A DNA stretch of 64,000 nucleotides from Epinephelus fuscoguttatus (taxonomy: Eukaryota; Chordata; Actinopteri; Perciformes; Serranidae): positions 34,336,043 to 34,400,042 of the forward strand of contig NC_064754.1 in NCBI RefSeq assembly GCF_011397635.1, given 5' to 3'. Under the pieces are notes generated by a model that saw only the letters and a program-made list of their open reading frames with translations, was not told the origin of the DNA and made no database searches. Each line of letters starts with the position of its first letter. Position 1 is the stretch's first letter. The translations under genes were made by a program, and so were the position numbers. Of this stretch, positions 58,805 to 64,000 are shown in pieces.

Positions 58805-61004
58805 CTGATCAGTTAAAAACAAAAAGGTAAGGACATCAAACAGAATGTAAACAAAGTAAAACTCTTTTCCCATGGGGCACTGGGGGGACTCAGTAGAGAA
58901 AAGGAAAAGGTGGAATTGATGCCAACTGTGTAAATCGCACGAGAAAAATCAACCGCTTTCCTGACCTGACGGGATTTAAAGGGTGAAAAGGACGAGCGTG
59001 CTGTCGATAAGATGATGGATTGACTTGGCCCAGGCACTGAGGAAGGAGGAACAGGCGGAGTGAAAGAGGGGCGTACAAGAGACGACGAGGGAGGGGCGGT
59101 TCGATGTGACGAGGCACAGGGGTCGTCCTTCAAACAAGCCATCATCATCATCTATCTTTTCGTTCATTTAACTATAAACCCCATCAATCACCCGTCCATT
59201 GTTCCTTCACTCCCCAAAGATCATCAATTGATATTGTCGATACAGATATTAATTAACTCACTACATCATTCAGTCATTAATAGGCACAGGGAGGTAAAGG
59301 TGAAGCAAGCAGACACGGGAGGATAAGTCAAGTTGTGACTGTAAAGGTTACTGGCGTCAGACAAAAAAAAGTTCTTAGTTTGTGATGTACTGACCAGATG
59401 ATGGAGCATTTGTGTGAACAAAGCGTGCAGAACGTTTTTATTGTAACATTTATTCACATTCATTCATTTGTAAGATGTGCTGAAACACTAAAAAATGAAG
59501 TATAAACAGAATGAATTGACTTTGACAATGGATTTAAAGATACAGGAAGTGGTGAAAAGGTATGAAGTAAACACGGAGTAGAAAGTTTAGATCAGAGCTG
59601 GATTATGGAGATTAAGAACACGATGTACAGTATATCTGTTCAAGTTGGGAAAGGCACACAAGGGGAGAGTAAGTAATCTTTTTTTCATGCCCACACTGAC
59701 TGTGACGTTTTGAAAACATTATTAAGAAGAAAGAAGTTTGGGAAGCAAGTAATCAGAGATTCTATTAAAGGGATGGATCTATTAAGTCAGCACATACAGA
59801 GGTGCAAGTGAGGCTCGGACGAGGGCAAGAGTGTTGCTGAGTAAACTCTAAGTATGTACAAGGAATATTTTCTCTCACTTCTGTGGAATTCACTGTAGGT
59901 GTTAAATCAAAATGCTCCACAAGTTGAAATGTTATTTTTTTCCTGGACACAACTCTGCCCAAGGCTACACAGGCAGGAAAATCTAGTGCCGTATATGATG
60001 AGTCGTTTATCAAACTGACTGGCATCGTAAAGCGTACTGACACAATGTGCACTGGTATACTCATGGCAGCATGCTATATGGTTTGTGGCCAACAGAGTGT
60101 ACAGCAGGTGTGGCTTCAGGCGGGTCTCGACCCACGCTGGGAGAAGCTGCCACAAATAAGAAGTCATCCATGTGACTACAGCTAGTGCAACGCTGCTATT
60201 GTCGGGTTCTGGCATTTTCCAGGTTTGGCACATGCAAAAGGTTATATACTATAGGAAACACGGCAGGAGAGAGCACACTTCTTAGAAAAACATGGAGAAA
60301 ACCGTACAAACGCTTCAACAGTTCCTATATCAATCAGATATGTGTTTTCTAATGTGATATATCTTTTGAAACATTCCTGAATTTCTGAGCAGAAGCTAGA
60401 GAAACAGAACTGACAACACTGACAGCAACTTACAACAGCAAAAGCATAAGAAACAAAAGTTTTACAAAGTGACAAAAACACAACATTAAGATTACAACAT
60501 AAACCCCATTCATGAGACACTAAAGAGCGAGTGGTCCCACTGGTCTAGCAACTAGCAGTGCGTCTCAGTCACAACTGACCACAGATCTGGATTCAGTGTT
60601 CCACATCGCCCTAAAAGGGTAAAGCCAAAGGAACCAGGGGCCATATGTATATATATATATATATCAAGCTTCTACAGGAAAGAGCACTGATCTAGAACCA
60701 GGGACATTGTCTCAGGAAAGTCTTTTAAAAATTGTTTTAGTATCTATTTAGATTAATAAACTAAACCTCTACTCTATGTTCTTTAGCCCCTGTGATCTGC
60801 ATTCTTTTGGCAAAAATCACTTGTTCCTTGCTCTTACTTTCACAAATAGTTTACAAATCTGCCTGAGCATTAGGACTAAGGTGTTTCATTACTGTAGCAG
60901 GACTGTGTCATTGAAACTTTGCTTGTGATTGGTGTGCAGCATAGTTACAAAATCCTGCAATCACCTCTCAAAGAGTCTAGCTGGTCTAAGATCAGCACTC
61001 TTAA
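58805..61004. other. Low-repeat DNA, possibly minus-strand 3' UTR
   Basis: No exon was recognised and few repeats are visible except an (AT)n run at 60644-60664. By vertebrate synteny the next gene to the right should be prkca on the minus strand, so part of 58.3-62.5 kb could be its long 3' UTR. The conserved prkca C-terminal coding sequence was not found in the window. Confidence 0.3.
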
Positions 61005-61788
61005 AGGGTGACATCAGCATTTTTCAACCTGGGACCTGTTTTCCAATGTTTTGTGCTGAAGTGATTGATGTGAATATTAATTTTTTAAATTGGTCCAGTA
61101 TTGATAAAGAGGGCTGCAGTCAGCAGCCGCGCAATGCACACAATGTTACCAGATGGGGCAATTGTGCACCATTATTGTACATCCTTTAAAAGAGGTTATT
61201 TTTGCCACAGACAGACTCAGATTGTCATTGTAAGTGTCTGAAGTGTCTCTTAGCCTTTGGCTTGATCTGGTCTGTTGGTGAATGTGTTTAAGTCTTACTC
61301 AAGGAAAAGTATTGTTCTGAAATCTCATGAGATGTGACTTGTTGCAGGAAGAAAACATTAGAAACGCAACATTGAAAATCTTTTGAATAAAACACTGAGC
61401 TACCTTTTCTGTACTCCAACACAACGCACTATTCCCTCTCATTCGCATTTCCACCATTGTCTTCCTGCAACAACTCACGTCTTGTAAGATTTCAGAGCGA
61501 GACTGCTCCTTGAGCTAGACTTAAGACACAATAACAAACAGACCAGATCAAGACAAAGGTAAAGAGACACTTCAGACATTTACAATAACAATCTGAGCCT
61601 GTCTGTGGCAAAAATAAACACTTCACTGGACGTACAGTGATGTTGAATAATTGTCCCATCTGGTTATACTGTGGACATGGTACTCTCTTAATGCAGGACC
61701 AAATTCAAAAGTCCTTGTTTGCATCAGCCACTTAGAAACAAAAACATGGAAAAATAGGTTCCAGGTTGAAAAATGCCAACGTTATCCT
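61005..61788. mobile_element. Fold-back element, 784 bp, flanked by TTAA
   Basis: The two halves are inverted copies over about 370-390 bp each. Shared blocks are GGCATTTTTCAACCTGG (AGCATTTTTCAACCTGG on the left), TTTTTGCCACAGACAG, CTGAAGTGTCTCTTA/CTTTA and TTGATCTGGTCTGTT. TTAA flanks both ends perfectly (61001-61004 and 61789-61792). There is no coding capacity. As RNA it would fold into one long hairpin. Confidence 0.88.
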
Positions 61789-63165
61789 TTAAGGTACCGG
61801 ACTGTGGTGTGTACTAGCCATGTTAAATTTAGCCGGTCTAGCGCTATGGTTACAGTTATAGTCCACCTTAAATCTGTGTTTTTGGTGTCATTAACCTCCC
61901 ATATAGGTTTGTCCAGGCCTGCAAGCTGAAGGTGGGTTTGTTTGTCTAGGTGAAGACTGAGATGAATATTTTCATATAAAAAAAAAAACGTTTGAAATCA
62001 AACTTTAATGTTTTGACACTTTTTTTTTTTTTTGTGGAAAACTTTCAGTAAAAATCTGTCATTATTTTAATCCATTTAAAGTCAACCATGAATCTAAGCT
62101 AACCATGGGCATTATTCTTCAAAAAGGAAAAAACCCGTACAAACTTCCAAGACCACAAGGGGTGACTTTTACCACTAAAGTTAGATTTTGAGTGGAGTAT
62201 CACTCTGAGGTCGTACTGTAACTCGTTTATAATTACTAGCATGCAGCCTTTAGCGGATCACGTGCATGAATGATGCCTACCAACAGCATGCAGATACAGC
62301 GGGACAGTCAACAGCCAGACACGCATCCAATCAACACACAATTTGCAGTCATTGTTTATGAATAAAGAAAATAAAAGCTTTGATAAATCTGCCAAAACAA
62401 GTAGAAGAGATATATTTCACAACTTGCTCACTCTGGACTCTTAAAGACATCCAGCTGTTACAAAGTTGATCTGCACTGGGTTACTTTCTTCATTGTTTAT
62501 TTTTTTTTTCTTTTTTACACATACAAATATTGGTTTTATATAATTAATGTAATAAAAGCACATTCAGGTGTTGGTATAAAAACTGTAACTTGCTATACTC
62601 TTTTTAAATAACTCATGATTATTTACAAAGGAGTTATGCACTGATAGTAGATGCATTAAAATATCAATCTGATCTAATGGAAAAATATGTATGAGATCAC
62701 AAAAGAAGAGGAGATTAAAAACTAATCTATTTTTAAAGACATTAAAGAAATTAAAAGGGGTGCAAAAATAAGTGATTTAACTCAGAATTATTGTGTTGAC
62801 AGACTCCTAATGAGGGATGTGTTAGTTTTTAGGACAACAAAGCACTGGCAAAATGTATACGTGTGTTTTTGTTGAGACATTTATGACTAATGGGAGGATT
62901 TGTAGTTCTGGGTGTATCATGGGACAGAGACAGTGGTTCACACTGACTAATGTTAAAACATGACAAACTGTAAATGTTTTAGGGTTGATTTTTTTTTTTT
63001 TTTTTTTTTTTGAACTGAAGGAAGATATAAGAATGTCCTACCACTGCCCACATACTAAACTGATAACTGTGTGTCCACATAGTGTCCACAAAATTATTGA
63101 CAAGAGAAGTATACAATCTGCAGCTTCAGTAAGGGCCAGAAAATTGGTGTGTGAATTGTAACTGT
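61789..63165. other. Unassigned DNA with T runs
   Basis: No gene is supported. A minus-strand AATAAA lies near 62490 in a T-rich patch and could end a minus-strand transcript. Poly(T) runs occur at about 62021-62036 and 62990-63011. Confidence 0.4.
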
Positions 63166-64000
63166 TAGGGCTGGGCAATATATTGATATTATATCAATGT
63201 TTTGATATGAGACTAGATATCATCAGATTTTGGATACCGTATCGTAAGTGTTGTCTTTTCCTTGTTTTAAAGGCTGCATTACAGTAAAGTGATGCCATCT
63301 TCTGAACTGACCAGACCATTCTAGCTGTTTGCTTTTATTCACTTAGCCATTATACCCACATTACTTTTGATATTCATCAAAAATCTCATTGTGTAAATAT
63401 TTTGGGAAATCTGTCCAGGTCCACATCTTTGAAGCAGCCCACTTTACCGAGTTTAAATTGACTGATTCGTCTGGTATCGTGACATGAGACATCAGTTTCT
63501 CGGTTAATATAAAAGACAATCAATGTGTGCAGTGGGAGGACTCGATTAGCCAATTAGTACCATAGGTGGGGCTAACTCGCTGTCAATCTACTGTTAAGCA
63601 TTGTCAAGTGGTGCTCCACAACTACGAAGGCTACAGACAAGATAGACACTGCTATCAACGCTACTCTAAATTGACTGTCTTCTCAATATCACCTGATATT
63701 GTAGTTTTCTTTCCTTTACTACTCAAAACCCTGGCAAAACAGGTATGTTGGCATGGCTACACATCAGTGTGGACTTAAAATGATGTAATACTCAGACTGA
63801 TATATTGCCTCGAGTGATTGGTGAGGGAAAATCGTATCTCCCTCCCCCACAGAAATCAGTTAAATGTCAGACTGAAAATGGAAACAGAGTTTAATCAGCT
63901 GACAATTCTGTCTGGTGTCAGGCAACCTTACAATATTGTCGTAATATCGTTATCAAAGTATTTGGTCAAAAATATCATGACAAGTGATTTTCTCCATATT
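63166..64000. mobile_element. DNA element with TAGGGCTGGGCAATAT end, interrupted, cut by window edge
   Basis: The left end TAGGGCTGGGCAATATATTG is followed by a GATATGAGACTAGATATC block. Near the right edge, CAATATTGTCGTAATATCG and GTATTTGGTCAAAAATATCA give the inverted subterminal part, so the element ends just outside the window. About 63410-63920 does not look like the rest and is probably a further insertion. Confidence 0.6.

Noticed and set aside
58813-59326. Overlapping frames on both strands around 59 kb
   Set aside because: No homology, splice signals or codon bias. They probably reflect locally low stop frequency.
1-64000. CRISPR arrays, phage, plasmid or bacterial operon features
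   Set aside because: No direct-repeat/spacer arrays, Shine-Dalgarno-spaced gene chains or bacterial genes were found. The DNA is clearly vertebrate.

Overview
The window is vertebrate nuclear DNA, almost certainly from a ray-finned (teleost) fish. The evidence is widely spaced short exons with GT-AG introns, CA/GA microsatellites, and a dense load of nested DNA transposons of piggyBac, hAT, Tc1 and Harbinger-like type. The species cannot be determined from the sequence.

Host genes. Both recognisable host genes lie on the minus strand and encode transmembrane AMPA-receptor regulatory proteins (TARPs, the 'calcium channel gamma subunit' family). The first coding exon of cacng4 is at 344-566, and the rest of that gene lies beyond the left edge. 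A complete five-coding-exon cacng5 spans 38137-27763 and gives 277 residues with all splice phases consistent. A 5' UTR acceptor lies at 38183. A CpG-rich block near 50.5-50.8 kb has a candidate minus-strand donor and is the best candidate for its promoter and noncoding first exon. A cacng5 3' UTR of about 2.6 kb is inferred down to a poly(A) signal near 25.17 kb. The order cacng5 then cacng4, same strand, matches the vertebrate PRKCA-CACNG5-CACNG4-CACNG1 block. No prkca coding sequence was found at the right end.

3.5-14.5 kb, between cacng4 and cacng5, is a transposon nest. Its core is a piggyBac transposase gene (minus strand, coding exons 14105-13991 and 10402-8757) whose joined frame is open for 586 residues with the DDD triad and the C-terminal cysteine-rich domain. 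Its 3.6 kb intron contains a hAT element with a perfect 8-bp target duplication (GTGCCGAC). That hAT is itself interrupted near one end by a full-length Tc1/mariner element (10742-12374, 270-bp inverted repeats differing at one position). The Tc1 transposase has DD38E spacing and is broken by one extra TCAG unit. To the left, a second stack consists of an element with a 'gtttccacc' end, split by a hAT-like element (7265-8392), split by a Harbinger-like MITE (7313-7810).

14.5-64 kb holds intergenic sequence, the cacng5 introns and upstream sequence, all salted with non-autonomous elements. They include TTAA-flanked elements at 56601-57355 and 61005-61788 (the second a fold-back), a TTA-flanked Harbinger-like element at 53877-54544, a three-level nest at 51.6-52.5 kb, a hAT remnant carrying the start of a BED zinc finger (41835-42553), and a MITE inside another repeat in cacng5 intron 1 (33.77-35.14 kb). 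No tRNA, rRNA, CRISPR or bacterial features were seen.

The most unusual observation is that the piggyBac intron is bounded by an imperfect 24-bp direct repeat (21/24 identical) placed exactly over the CAG|GT junctions. That is the footprint expected if the intron arose by duplication of a protosplice site.
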